Assembly: GCA_014208095.1 (NCBI GenBank)
Contig: JACHMT010000001.1
Span: forward strand, 434,001-498,000
DNA length: 64,000 nucleotides
DNA from: Actinospineispora eucalypti
Lineage (GTDB): Bacteria > Actinomycetota > Actinomycetes > Mycobacteriales > Pseudonocardiaceae
Direction of reading: 5' to 3'
Position numbers and translations under genes: made by a program. The notes below the pieces were generated by a model, which saw only the letters and a program-made list of their open reading frames with translations, searched no databases and was not told the origin of the DNA. Shown piece after piece: positions 28,569 to 36,474 of this stretch. Each line of letters begins with the position of its first letter. The stretch's first letter is position 1.

Positions 28569-29066
28569 ATGAACGCAAAGCTGGTGTCCCGAGGGCTGAT
28601 CGGGACAAGGATCTTCCTGGCCGCCGTCTTCGTCATGTATGGGTCGATCAAGCTGTTCGGCGGCCAGTACTACTACGGCGACTGGGCGATGACCAAGCAG
28701 ACCGCCAGCGGCACCGGGATGGTGTGGGCGTTCTTCGGCTACTCGCCGGTGTACGGCCGGTTCACCGGCCTGTTCGAGCTGGTCCCGGCGCTCATGCTGC
28801 TGCACCCGAGGACCGCGACGCTGGGCGCGGCCGCGCTGTTCGCGGTGAGGCTGAACATCACGGTGATGGACTTCGCGTTCGACTTCCCGATGGTGAAGTA
28901 CTTCGTGCTGGGCTACACGCTGCTCGCCCTGGTGCTGGTGTGGCACGACCGGAACCGGTTGCGCCTGATGCTCCTGCGGCCGGTCGAGGTGGTTTCCCTT
29001 CTGTCCGCACTGGACGCTTCGGGCGCGCCGCCCCGGTCCGAGCCCGCACCGGGGCGGCGCGCCTGA
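28569..29066 (+). CDS. DoxX-like membrane protein
   Basis: 165 residues with four helices: GLIGTRIFLAAVFVMYGSIK, FTGLFELVPALMLLHPR, ATLGAAALFAVRLNITVM and YFVLGYTLLALVLVWHD. Helix spacing and GS.KLFG are DoxX-like, a family linked to membrane redox in mycobacteria. It is divergent from the two-component system. The last ~25 residues are a basic, Pro-rich tail. Function inferred. Confidence 0.65.
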   Translation: MNAKLVSRGLIGTRIFLAAVFVMYGSIKLFGGQYYYGDWAMTKQTASGTGMVWAFFGYSPVYGRFTGLFELVPALMLLHPRTATLGAAALFAVRLNITVMDFAFDFPMVKYFVLGYTLLALVLVWHDRNRLRLMLLRPVEVVSLLSALDASGAPPRSEPAPGRRA

Positions 29067-29069
29067 GCG

Positions 29070-29228
29070 TCAACGCCGCATGAATCTCGGCGCTCCCCCA
29101 CCCACCCCGGCCATGGACAGGGCCATGCACAACAATCCGGCGATGACCAGGGCGTTTGAGTACGCGACGCTGGCCAGGTCGAGGATCAATGCGATGAGGA
29201 AAAGCAGAGCGGCGACGGCTGCGAGCAT
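29070..29228 (-). CDS. Small two-helix membrane protein
   Basis: 52 residues from ATG 29228, after aggaagg. Two helices (MLAAVAALLFLIALILDLAS and NALVIAGLLCMALSMAGVGG) and a basic C-terminus. It resembles common small actinobacterial membrane proteins with no known function. It faces the DoxX-like gene 3 bp away in a convergent arrangement. A longer start at 29279 adds a segment without ribosome site. Confidence 0.6.
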   Translation of the reverse strand: MLAAVAALLFLIALILDLASVAYSNALVIAGLLCMALSMAGVGGGAPRFMRR

Positions 29229-29352
29229 CTTCGGGACACCTTCCTCTCGAGGGATGATCAGGAGTATTCGCCCGAACAAAGGGTCGTGGGTGATCTTTCC
29301 CCCGGTCGTGGCTGGTTCGAAACAAATCCGTCGCCGTCGCGGGTGCGATCCC

Positions 29353-29415
29353 CGCCGACATCTACCTGATCGGGGTGCCGACCATGATCGAACCCCGCTC
29401 AGGTAGATCTCGGCG
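29353..29415. repeat. Long hairpin between divergent genes
   Basis: The arms 29353-29376 and 29392-29415 match at 22 of 24 positions around a 15-nt loop; the shared core is ATCTACCTGA / TCAGGTAGAT. It lies in the 379-bp gap 29229-29607. Nothing else is evident there except TGATCATCAGGAC at about 29489-29501, also seen near 41704. Confidence 0.55.
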
Positions 29416-29607
29416 ATGCGGAGTCCGAACGGACGCTTTCTTCGGGCCGATCGAGGGGCGCCGGGCGCCTGAGTTCGCCCTCAGTCCATGATCATCAGGA
29501 CGTGAGGGCGGCTTCCGAGCCCGTCAGGCGGCCGCGTTCCACTTGACTAAAGAAGTGTGCGCCCGCTTCGCTGGAGTGCTCCAAACCTCCGGCGCAGGGA
29601 GTTCGCG

Positions 29608-30438
29608 ATGCTGCTGCTCGACCTGTTGAGCGTCAACCCACCGATCGCGCCGGAGCCGCCGTGGGACCTGCGGGTGGGCGGCGAGCTCTCCGAGTACCTG
29701 TTCTTCGCGGCGAACGTGCTGGTGTTCGTCGGCTCGGTGGTCTACGCGGCGGTCGCCGGGCGGCGGGGTAAGACGCTGATCCCGCTGATGTGCATGGCCG
29801 GCGGCACCCTGACCATCTTCCTGGAGCCGCTGATCGACTCCCACCTGCAGGTCTGGTGGCCGATCCACCACCAGCCGGACATCCTCTCCGCCTGGGGCCG
29901 GGACGTGCCGCTGATGATCCTGTTCGTGGTTGGCTGGTACTTCGGGCTGAACGCCGCGATGCGGTATCGCTGGATGCAAAAGAACGGCCCGGCTTCCAAG
30001 ATCTGGACGCTGTACGCGATCGAGGTGGGCAGCGCGCTCGCGCTGGAGCCGCCGGCCATCCAGCTCGGCCTGTGGCACTACTACGGCGACCATGGGCTGC
30101 GCATGTTCGGCTACCCGGTGTGGTGGCCGTTCGTCGGCGGCGCCTGCTGCATGGCCGCCGGCACGCTGGTCTACGTGCTGGCGCCGTACCTCACCGGCTG
30201 GCGGGTGCTGAACGTGGTGCTGATCGTGCCGATCGGCGTCTCCGCCGCCTACTGGGGCGCCGGCTGGCCGATGTTCACCGTGCTCAACACCGAACCCGGC
30301 CGGCCGGTGGTGCTGCTCGCCTCGGCGTTCTCCGTCGGGCTGTGCTTCTTGATCGTGTGGATGTGCACGATCGCCACCGGTCACTACGACTACCGAGCCG
30401 AGCAGCGCCGCGCGGCGAAGGAGCCGGTAGCCGCTTAG
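29608..30438 (+). CDS. Polytopic membrane protein, AveC-like
   Basis: 276 residues from ATG 29608 (gggag 9 bp upstream). About seven helices: LFFAANVLVFVGSVVYAAV, LIPLMCMAGGTLTIFLEPL, LMILFVVGWYFGLNAAMRY, AIEVGSALALEPPAIQLGL, VGGACCMAAGTLVYVLAPYL, NVVLIVPIGVSAAYWGAGW and ASAFSVGLCFLIVWMCTIA. The helix pattern and EPLIDS...WWPIHHQPD recall the AveC spirocyclase-related family, but similarity is only from memory. No biosynthetic genes are adjacent. Confidence 0.5.
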   Translation: MLLLDLLSVNPPIAPEPPWDLRVGGELSEYLFFAANVLVFVGSVVYAAVAGRRGKTLIPLMCMAGGTLTIFLEPLIDSHLQVWWPIHHQPDILSAWGRDVPLMILFVVGWYFGLNAAMRYRWMQKNGPASKIWTLYAIEVGSALALEPPAIQLGLWHYYGDHGLRMFGYPVWWPFVGGACCMAAGTLVYVLAPYLTGWRVLNVVLIVPIGVSAAYWGAGWPMFTVLNTEPGRPVVLLASAFSVGLCFLIVWMCTIATGHYDYRAEQRRAAKEPVAA

Positions 30439-30444
30439 AAGTGT

Positions 30445-30495
30445 CGCCCGCGCGCCTAACCGGGCGCGCGCTCGGCAAGCGCGTTCCGCGCTAGA
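30445..30495. terminator. GC-rich double hairpin terminator
   Basis: Stem 1: CGCGCGCC (30449-30456) with GGCGCGCG (30463-30470). Stem 2: AGCGCG (30478-30483) with CGCGCT (30487-30492). It lies between convergent genes and includes the L,D-transpeptidase stop. It resembles 41058-41103. Confidence 0.6.
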
Positions 30496-31078
30496 GGCCG
30501 AGCAGGCCGCCCTTGTCCTTCTTGGACTTCGGCTTGTCGTCGTTGTAGTTGCCGTCGCCCTGCACGACCTGCACCGAGTCGCCGATGTTGATGTGCTCGT
30601 AGAACCAGGAGGCGTCGCCGTTGCCCAGCCGGATGCAGCCGGCGGTGCGCTTGTCCACCGTGCCGCCGCCGTGGAAGGCGTAGCCGGAGGAGCTGAAGAA
30701 CACCGAGTAGGGCATCGCCGAGGGACGGCCGTTGGTCACCGTCTCCGAGCTGACGTGGTCGATGTCCTTGGAGATGACCTTCCAGGTGCCGGTCGGGGTG
30801 TCCTTGCCCGGGCCGCCGGAGGAGGAGGCCATCGGGCCGCGCAGCACCTTGTCGCCCTTGATGAACCAGGTGGTGGCGTTGAAGCCGTCCTTGCCCAGCG
30901 CCACGCAGGCCACCGTGCCCTTGTTGCACGGGGTGCCGGGCACGCGGGAGGACTGCGCCTGCGCGGTCCCCGGGTTCGCCATGGCGAGGCCGGCGAGCAC
31001 GACGGCCATGGCCAGGGTGGCGGCTAGGCCACGTGGGCGAACAACGCGGCGACCGCCGCAATACGCCGTCTGAGTCAT
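30491..31078 (-). CDS. Secreted L,D-transpeptidase
   Basis: 195 residues. A signal peptide (to about 42, ATLAMAVVLAGLAMANPGTAQA) is followed by a YkuD domain. The catalytic motif reads FHGGGTVDKRTAGCIRL, with nucleophilic Cys in AGCIRL and the general His before it. It would form 3-3 peptidoglycan cross-links or attach proteins. The tail is Lys/Asp-rich. It is convergent with the AveC-like gene. Confidence 0.88.
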   Translation of the reverse strand: MTQTAYCGGRRVVRPRGLAATLAMAVVLAGLAMANPGTAQAQSSRVPGTPCNKGTVACVALGKDGFNATTWFIKGDKVLRGPMASSSGGPGKDTPTGTWKVISKDIDHVSSETVTNGRPSAMPYSVFFSSSGYAFHGGGTVDKRTAGCIRLGNGDASWFYEHINIGDSVQVVQGDGNYNDDKPKSKKDKGGLLGL

Positions 31079-31221
31079 CTGCCAGTCCCTCCCGGCTTAG
31101 CGCGATCACGCCTAAGTCGAGGGAACCTTACCCAGTCCAGGGACGATAACAGTCGGCGACCCCCGCATCACTGCGAGTCGTCACCGAGCGTTGCTCTATT
31201 AGAGTAAGGTTCACCCATTCG

Positions 31222-31262
31222 TGCGTGCTCGGCGGCGTGAATGAGGGGCCGCCGAGCACGCA
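31222..31262 (-). terminator. Terminator of the oxygenase gene
   Basis: A perfect 15-bp stem (TGCGTGCTCGGCGGC at 31222-31236, pairing with 31248-31262), 10 bp past the oxygenase stop. Confidence 0.75.
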
Positions 31263-31271
31263 GGGGGAGGA

Positions 31272-32186
31272 TCAGATTCCGCCGCCGCCGAGCAGTGAGC
31301 GCTTGAGGCGGGTCGGCCACTTGTCCACCGGGACGTACTTGGCCAGGTTCTCCCGGACGACCTTCTTGACGCTGTACATCGCCATCATCAGGCCGCGGTA
31401 GTTGCGCCACATCTGCCGGCGCCGGGAGAAGTGGTTCTCGAAGTCGGTGACCACGAACTTGGTGTGCCGCAGGTTCAGCGCGATGGTGATGCGCTTCTGG
31501 TTGCCCAGGTACGGGGTCACGTAGTGCGGCAGGGTGGCCGGGAAGATGATCATCTTGCCGGGGATCGGTGCCGACTCCAGGTCGTACTCACCGGTGCGCT
31601 CCGGCTCGGTGCAGTTGGCCTTGCCGTCCTCGCCGCGCGAGCTGAGCGTGCTGGCGGCGGCCTGCACCTTGTTGGACACCGGGCGCGGGATGCCGCTCAT
31701 GTCGAGGAACCGGGTGAACCCGGAGTTGATCGCGTTCTCGTCCTCGCCACAGTCCACGTAGTAGACGGCGGCCCACATGTTGACCCCGCCGGAGTGCACG
31801 TGGGTGGTCACCGTGTCACCGAGCTGGTTGACGTTGGCCCACGCCTCGATGTCCCAGCCCTCGAGCAGGTCGTCGCCCGGGTTCTGCACGGTGGCGCGGA
31901 CCACCGACTTGACCATGGCGCGCATCCGGTCGAGCAGCTCGTCGATGGCCGGGTCGCCCCAGAGCTGGAGGTTGCGCTCGGACTGCCAGCCGCCGCACTG
32001 CGATTTCTGCAGGCCGGGGGTGGTGGCGGCGCGGTGCAGGACGATCTCCCGCAGCTTCGCGTTCAGTTCGGCCGCGTCTTCCCAGACGTGGGCGTAGACC
32101 GGGGTGGTGCCGATCTGGGTCTGGCCGAGGGGGGGCTCGGACACCGATCCACCCGCCTGGGGTGTGTGGATTTCGTCGATGCTCAC
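31272..32186 (-). CDS. Putative 2-oxoglutarate/Fe(II) oxygenase (TIGR02466-like)
   Basis: 304 residues. Candidate iron ligands: THVHSGGVNMWAAVYY (HxH), then LPHYVTPYLGNQKRITIALNL, with the distal His and an Arg for the oxoglutarate carboxylate. Members add hydroxyl groups to unknown targets. It has a flexible N-terminus and a C-terminal basic helix (MWRNYRGLMMAMYSVKKVV). It stands alone with its own terminator. The 184-bp gap upstream shows no clear regulatory motif. Confidence 0.68.
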   Translation of the reverse strand: MSIDEIHTPQAGGSVSEPPLGQTQIGTTPVYAHVWEDAAELNAKLREIVLHRAATTPGLQKSQCGGWQSERNLQLWGDPAIDELLDRMRAMVKSVVRATVQNPGDDLLEGWDIEAWANVNQLGDTVTTHVHSGGVNMWAAVYYVDCGEDENAINSGFTRFLDMSGIPRPVSNKVQAAASTLSSRGEDGKANCTEPERTGEYDLESAPIPGKMIIFPATLPHYVTPYLGNQKRITIALNLRHTKFVVTDFENHFSRRRQMWRNYRGLMMAMYSVKKVVRENLAKYVPVDKWPTRLKRSLLGGGGI

Positions 32187-32370
32187 GACAAGCGTCCATT
32201 TCTTGTTATGGGGCTGGATTGAACTCCAGCGGCTTCCAGGATCTCACTTCCCGCGCCGGCCCTGGCGGCGGGGTAAGGCTACCCATCGTGTCCGCACAGA
32301 GATCAACTTCAAACAGGTTTTACTCCCCGGGTAATCGATGTGCCGGACCGGTTGGTGGATGCTCGGGGGC

Positions 32371-33273
32371 ATGGATGCCGATATAGGGCTGGTGCTGCCG
32401 TCGCGCGAGGTCGTGATGTGGGGCGGCGGCGAGATGGACGGGTTGCTCGACGCCGCCGAGCGGGCCGAGCGGGACGGGTTCGACTCGGTGTGGGTGGGCG
32501 AGTCGCCGCTGGCCCGGCCGCGCCCCGACCCGCTGTTGGTGCTGGCCGCGCTGGCCGCCCGCACCCGGCGGGTCCGGCTGGGCACGGCGGTGCTGCTGCC
32601 GCTGCTGCGCCACCCGCTGACCCTGGCGCACGGCCTGGCCACCCTGGACCGGCTGGCCGGCGGGCGGCTGGTGGTCGGCCTGGCCCCGGGCGCGGACGTG
32701 CCCGGCACGCACGCCGAACTGGCCGCCGTGGACCGCCCCAGCGGCCGCCGGGTCGGCGACCTGATGGACACGGTGGCCCGCTGGCGCGAGCTGTGGAAGG
32801 GCGAGGTGCGGCCCGGGCCGGTCCGGCCGGAGGGGCCGCCGCTGTGGCTGGGCGCGCAGGGACCCCGGATGCTGGCGCTGACCGGCGAGCGGTTCGACGG
32901 CTGGATGCCGTTCAGCCCGACCCCGGAGCACTACGCGCGCGGCCTGGCATCGGTACGGGGCGCGGCCGCCGCGGCCGGGCGGGATCCCGGTGCGCTGGTC
33001 GCGGCCGCGTACGTGACGGTCGCGGTGGACGACGACCCGGCGCGCGCGGCCGGCGCCCTGGACGAGTACATGACCGCCTACTACGGCCAGCCGGCCTCGG
33101 TGATGTCCCGGATCCAGGCCTGCCACGCGGGCACGCTCTCCAGCGCCGCCGACTGGATCGGTTCCTATGTGGCGGCCGGCGCATCGCACGTGCTGGTGCG
33201 GTTCGCCTCGACCGGCCTCACCGGCTACCCGCCGGCCGCGCGCGAGCTGCGGGAGCGGCTGGCCGCCCGATGA
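32371..33273 (+). CDS. LLM-class F420-dependent oxidoreductase
   Basis: 300 residues, a luciferase-like (beta/alpha)8 barrel. GLVLPSREVVMWGGG, DSVWVGESPLARPRPDPL, RRVRLGTAVLLPLLRHPLTL and PLWLGAQGPRMLALTGE are typical of F420-linked members (Mer/FGD type). Substrate unknown. I chose ATG 32371, where conservation begins; an upstream ATG adds 11 residues. A possible ribosome site is weak (gggggc). Confidence 0.83.
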   Translation: MDADIGLVLPSREVVMWGGGEMDGLLDAAERAERDGFDSVWVGESPLARPRPDPLLVLAALAARTRRVRLGTAVLLPLLRHPLTLAHGLATLDRLAGGRLVVGLAPGADVPGTHAELAAVDRPSGRRVGDLMDTVARWRELWKGEVRPGPVRPEGPPLWLGAQGPRMLALTGERFDGWMPFSPTPEHYARGLASVRGAAAAAGRDPGALVAAAYVTVAVDDDPARAAGALDEYMTAYYGQPASVMSRIQACHAGTLSSAADWIGSYVAAGASHVLVRFASTGLTGYPPAARELRERLAAR

Positions 33274-33325
33274 GTTTCCGGAGGGCGTCTGGTCTACTCC
33301 GTGACCCCGAGCTGAGGAGAAACCG

Positions 33326-33913
33326 ATGCGAATCGTGATCAGTGAGTTCATGAGCCTGGACGGTGTTGTGCAGGCACCCGGCGGCCCGGAGGAGGACACC
33401 GACGGCGGGTTCGCGCACGGCGGCTGGTCGATGCCCTACTTCGACCTGGACACCATGGGGCCGGCGATCGACGAGGTGCTCGGCGCGACCGAGGCGCTGC
33501 TGTTCGGCCGGCGCACCTGGCGGACCATGGCCGACGCCTGGCCCGGCCGCGCCGGCGGCCCGTTCGCCGACCGGATGAACTCGCTGCCCAAGTACGTGGC
33601 TTCTCGTACCTTGCGGCCGGCCGACCTGGACTGGAACGGCTCGACCCTGCTGCCCGCCGACGACGCGATCGGCGCCATCAGCGAGCTGCGTTCCCGCGAC
33701 GGCGGCGGGTTGCAGGTGATGGGCAGCCCCTCGCTGGCCGCCCAGCTGGTGGCGCACGGCCTGGTCGACGAGTACCGGCTGATGATCGAACCGATCCTGC
33801 TCGGCGGCGGCAAGCGGATCTTCCCCCACGACGGCGACGCGCGGCGCCTGGAACTGGTCTCCTCGGTCACCGCCGCCACCGGCGTCCTGATCTGCACCTA
33901 CCGCCCGGCCTAG
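33326..33913 (+). CDS. Dihydrofolate reductase-like (RibD C-terminal) protein
   Basis: 195 residues after gaggagaaacc. MRIVISEFMSLDGVVQAPGG, LLFGRRTWRTMADAWP, LQVMGSPSLAAQLVAHGLVDEYRLMIEPILLGGGKRIF (in parts) mark the RibD_C/DHFR-like family, an NAD(P)H reductase fold. Many copies exist in actinomycetes with no fixed substrate. It follows the LLM gene by 52 bp and may be co-transcribed. Confidence 0.85.
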   Translation: MRIVISEFMSLDGVVQAPGGPEEDTDGGFAHGGWSMPYFDLDTMGPAIDEVLGATEALLFGRRTWRTMADAWPGRAGGPFADRMNSLPKYVASRTLRPADLDWNGSTLLPADDAIGAISELRSRDGGGLQVMGSPSLAAQLVAHGLVDEYRLMIEPILLGGGKRIFPHDGDARRLELVSSVTAATGVLICTYRPA

Positions 33914-34000
33914 TCGGTCGGGCCCGGGACCCCAACCGGGACGTGGCTGGTTGGGTCGGTCCAGGCGTCCGCGTCAGATCCATGTCCACGGAGGCAGCTC

Positions 34001-34483
34001 ATGGACCCCGTCTTTCTCGCACTGGTCCTGGTCGTCGCGATCCTGATTGTCGCCGTGCCCATCGGCCTGCTGCTCCGCAAGCTGGTCTGGCGCGGGCCGT
34101 ACCGGGACGGCGACTGGGCGACCTGGAAGCGCACCGCGAAGACCCTGAGCTGGGGTGACCGGTGGACAATCTACTGGGCCAACAGCTGGGGCAAGCCGGT
34201 GCGCGATCCCCGGCTGGCCGCGTTCGCCATCGAGCGCGGCGAGCGGGTCGCCGTCGTCGTGGCCAGCGGCGCGAACCGGTTGCGCTGGCTGTGGTGGCTG
34301 GTCGCGGCGATCCACATCGCGGGCGGCCTGATGATCGGCGGGACGACGGCCTATCTGTACTTCATGGCGGCCATCGTGTTCCTGCTGCTTCCGGCGATGA
34401 CCCGGTGGGGTGGGCGGATGGCCAGGCGCAGCGCCGACGCGAGCCGTGCCGTGCTGGCCGAGCAGGGTCCGCATTCCGGATGA
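34001..34483 (+). CDS. Small integral membrane protein
   Basis: 160 residues with an N-terminal helix (VFLALVLVVAILIVAVPIGL) and two more (RLRWLWWLVAAIHIAGGLMI and TAYLYFMAAIVFLLLPAMT). The soluble loop (WTIYWANSWGKPVRDPRLAAFAIERGERV) is Trp-rich. I do not recognise the family. A frameshifted remnant of another membrane protein follows at once. Confidence 0.6.
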   Translation: MDPVFLALVLVVAILIVAVPIGLLLRKLVWRGPYRDGDWATWKRTAKTLSWGDRWTIYWANSWGKPVRDPRLAAFAIERGERVAVVVASGANRLRWLWWLVAAIHIAGGLMIGGTTAYLYFMAAIVFLLLPAMTRWGGRMARRSADASRAVLAEQGPHSG

Positions 34484-34498
34484 CGGCCGGCAAAATGT

Positions 34499-34693
34499 GA
34501 CGTAACACATCGCGCATACCGCGCATCACCGGCAACACCCGCAACGAGCATCTTCTTCCTGCTGCGTGACCTGCTCGACGTCATCTTCTGGCTGGAGACC
34601 GTCGGCATCGCCGGTTTCACCGCGTTCTGGGTGCTGCAGACCAACGAGCTGGGAAACTTCATCAACCGCCAGGCCGCGCCGGAGGGCGCTTAG
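34499..34693 (+). pseudogene. Frameshifted membrane-protein remnant
   Basis: The last 45 codons read FFLLRDLLDVIFWLETVGIA and TAFWVLQTNELGNFINRQ to a TAG at 34691-34693, a convincing membrane helix. Upstream the plausible frame (ITGNTRNEH) is one base out, and no ATG or GTG lies in phase. It is probably the decayed tail of a gene cut near the insertion boundary of the following element. Confidence 0.45.
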
Positions 34694-34707
34694 TCCCGGA
34701 GAAACCA

Positions 34708-34745
34708 GTCAGGCCCGGCACCCACACGGGGATACCGGGCCTGAC
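34708..34745. terminator. Ancestral tRNA-Pro terminator
   Basis: GTCAGGCCCGG (34708-34718) pairs with CCGGGCCTGAC (34735-34745). It lies beyond the left end of the integrative element, where the 3' flank of tRNA-Pro lay before integration. Confidence 0.65.
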
Positions 34746-34759
34746 CAGGATTTTCGGTG

Positions 34760-34802
34760 GTCGGGGTGGCGGGATTCGAACCCACGGCCTCTTCGTCCCG
34801 AA
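34760..34802. repeat. Attachment site, distal copy
   Basis: GTCGGGGTGGCGGGATTCGA onward, the 43-bp partial duplicate of the tRNA-Pro 3' end. It differs from 39932-39974 at one base (34786 G, 39958 A). This is the end opposite the intact tRNA. Confidence 0.85.
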
Positions 34803-35324
34803 GGTATGCGCGGATCGTCCCAACCAGGCCAAACGTGCTGGTCAGAGAGCTTTCGGCGTCCGTAGGCGTCCGGGCTGGTCCAGTCTCGGACCGGGCGATT
34901 GTCACGCAGTTGGTCACCCACCACACGCGCCGTCCCGAGGTGTCATCCCGTCGACCTGGCAACGCCCGATCAGGCCGTGCGGCGGGGGCAACAACGCCTC
35001 GTACCGGCGGCCGATTATGCCAGGCTTGCCCCCGTTGCACGGTCTGATAGCCCCCTGGGAGGTCGGCGGGATGGCACCGGTCGCGCCCACCTCGTTCCCG
35101 CCGCCCGCACGCCCTTCCGTGCCATCCCGGAGACCTGCCCGCCCGGCGAGGGCATGCTTTGGATCTTTGAACTGTTCGTGGCTGTGTTGTGGTCGCCGGC
35201 CGCGAGGTGGCAGCCCGGTGACCGGCCGGCAGGCCGCACGCGCCGGGCGCACGTAGAGGGCTGCCTCAGGGGATGGGCCGGCAGCGGCGCCGACGGCGCC
35301 GCCTTGAACAAGTAGAGAAAGTCC
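34803..35324. other. Non-coding left arm of the element with an arm-type repeat
   Basis: No credible gene. GTCACGCAGTTGGTCACCCA at 34901-34920 matches 39861-39880 (GTCACTCAGTTGGTCACTCA) at 18 of 20 positions in the same orientation, flanking each end at about 100 bp. These could be integrase or excisionase arm-binding sites. The ORFs here are out-of-frame and of low complexity. Confidence 0.5.
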
Positions 35325-35669
35325 TCACCGCGTGATCGCGGGTCCGTCGTCGGTCTCGGCGATGATCCACGCGAGGTAGTCGGGGTTCCCGGCGGTGAGC
35401 GGCACGGCCGTCACGTGCGGCACCTCGTAGGGGTGCTCCTGGCGCACGCGCTCCGTGATCCGCTGGACGAGGCTGGCACGGGTGTAGAGGGTGCCGCGCG
35501 TCTCGGCCTTCTCGAATATCTCGCCCCGCCAGCGGTAGACCGTCTCAAAGGGCTGCAGGTGGCCGGCGGCGCACAGACGTTCTCGAACGAGGGTCCCGAT
35601 CAGGCGTCGCATCCACTCATGGTCAGGCGCTGTGATGACGACTTCGACCGGGACATCCTCACTGGGCAT
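35325..35669 (-). CDS. CutA-like protein on the mobile element
   Basis: 114 residues. EVVITAPDHEWMRRLIGTLVRERLCAAGHLQP, YRWRGEIFEKAETRGTLYTR and HPYEVPHVTAVPLTAGNPDYLAWI are the CutA1 fold motifs (trimeric, ferredoxin-like; linked to divalent-cation tolerance or used as a signalling scaffold). It overlaps the upstream XRE gene by 11 bp. CutA is unusual as mobile cargo; its tie to the XRE sensor protein suggests a joint function. Confidence 0.78.
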   Translation of the reverse strand: MPSEDVPVEVVITAPDHEWMRRLIGTLVRERLCAAGHLQPFETVYRWRGEIFEKAETRGTLYTRASLVQRITERVRQEHPYEVPHVTAVPLTAGNPDYLAWIIAETDDGPAITR

Positions 35670-36261
35670 CGGCGGACGCCTTCAGCTCCTGGATCACGGC
35701 ACGGGTGCCTTCCTCGTCACGCGCCATGCTGCCCCAACCGGTCATGATCTTGCCGTCGTAGCCGAGGCCGACCCATCGGCCACGCATGTGGATGCCGTGC
35801 GGGTGCAGGACGAAGTACATGGTGCCCTTGGACCGGACGGATGCGTCGTCCGAGGCGTACCAGCCGAGAAGCACCTCGTTGTCCCAGAGGCGAAACTCAC
35901 CGTGCCAGTGGTAGCCGCCTCGTTCCTCGGACAGGCCGCGCGTGTGCGTTCGGACTTCGATCTGGTCACCCCGCTGGGACAGCCGCACTCCTTGAACGGC
36001 GATGGCCTCCTCGCTGTCACGCCAGGTCTGCCATCCGGCGTACCAGTCGCCGGTCAGGTCCATGCGGTCGGAGGTTGTGCCGGCAAGTTCACCGACCGAG
36101 ATCTTGAGGGCGCGCGCGATCGACACGGCTACTGACAGCACGGGCTGTTGTTCGCCGGCCTCGTAGCGGCGGATCTGGCGCACGCCGATCTCTGCCTCCC
36201 GCGCGAGGTCGGCCTGCGACATGCCCAGTTCGGCACGTCGCTTGCGCATCACTTCTGCCAT
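35659..36261 (-). CDS. XRE regulator with C-terminal sensor-like domain
   Basis: 200 residues from ATG 36261. HTH: MRKRRAELGMSQADLAREAE and VRQIRRYEAGEQQPVLSVAV. Residues about 75-200 form a separate beta-rich domain (DLTGDWYAGWQTWRDSEEA, WHGEFRLWDNEVLLGWYAS, GTMYFVLHPHGIHMRGRWVG, GLGYDGKIMTGWGSM), with many Trp and His, that I do not recognise but which is often seen behind XRE domains on such elements. It likely represses the rep-xis-int operon across the 213-bp divergent gap. Confidence 0.8.
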   Translation of the reverse strand: MAEVMRKRRAELGMSQADLAREAEIGVRQIRRYEAGEQQPVLSVAVSIARALKISVGELAGTTSDRMDLTGDWYAGWQTWRDSEEAIAVQGVRLSQRGDQIEVRTHTRGLSEERGGYHWHGEFRLWDNEVLLGWYASDDASVRSKGTMYFVLHPHGIHMRGRWVGLGYDGKIMTGWGSMARDEEGTRAVIQELKASADAQ

Positions 36262-36327
36262 GTCCACCTGGACATTGTCGCAGGACTTCTTAGTCCTTGA
36301 CAACCGGACTAAGTAGGCCGCATGATA

Positions 36328-36373
36328 GGGACGTATCAGTCCTCTAGTGGACAAACTCGGACTGATAGGTCCC
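36328..36373. promoter_or_regulatory. Inverted repeat in the element's control region
   Basis: The arms GGGACGTATCAGTCC (36328-36342) and GGACTGATAGGTCCC (36359-36373) match at 14 of 15 positions. A further AGGACTTCTTAGTCCT dyad lies at about 36282-36297. These may be XRE operators or part of a replication origin. Confidence 0.45.
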
Positions 36374-36474
36374 AGTCGACGTGATCGCTTCGACCAGGGC
36401 CACAACTAGACAAGGACGCCCCGGCCAGTGTTGGAGCACCAGCCGGGGCATGCACCGAAACCTGTGGAGAAACG

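Noticed and set aside
31079..31170. Riboswitch upstream of the L,D-transpeptidase
   Set aside because: A cell-wall hydrolase-type c-di-AMP leader was considered, but none of its conserved blocks is present.
32268..32285. Iron-box (IdeR-type) site near the Fe(II) oxygenase
   Set aside because: GGTAAGGCTACCC resembles the 19-bp consensus at only about half of the positions, too weak to report.
34757..35047. Protein-like ORF starting in the distal attachment repeat (VAGFEPTASSSRR)
   Set aside because: This is the well-known translation of a tRNA 3' end, not a gene.
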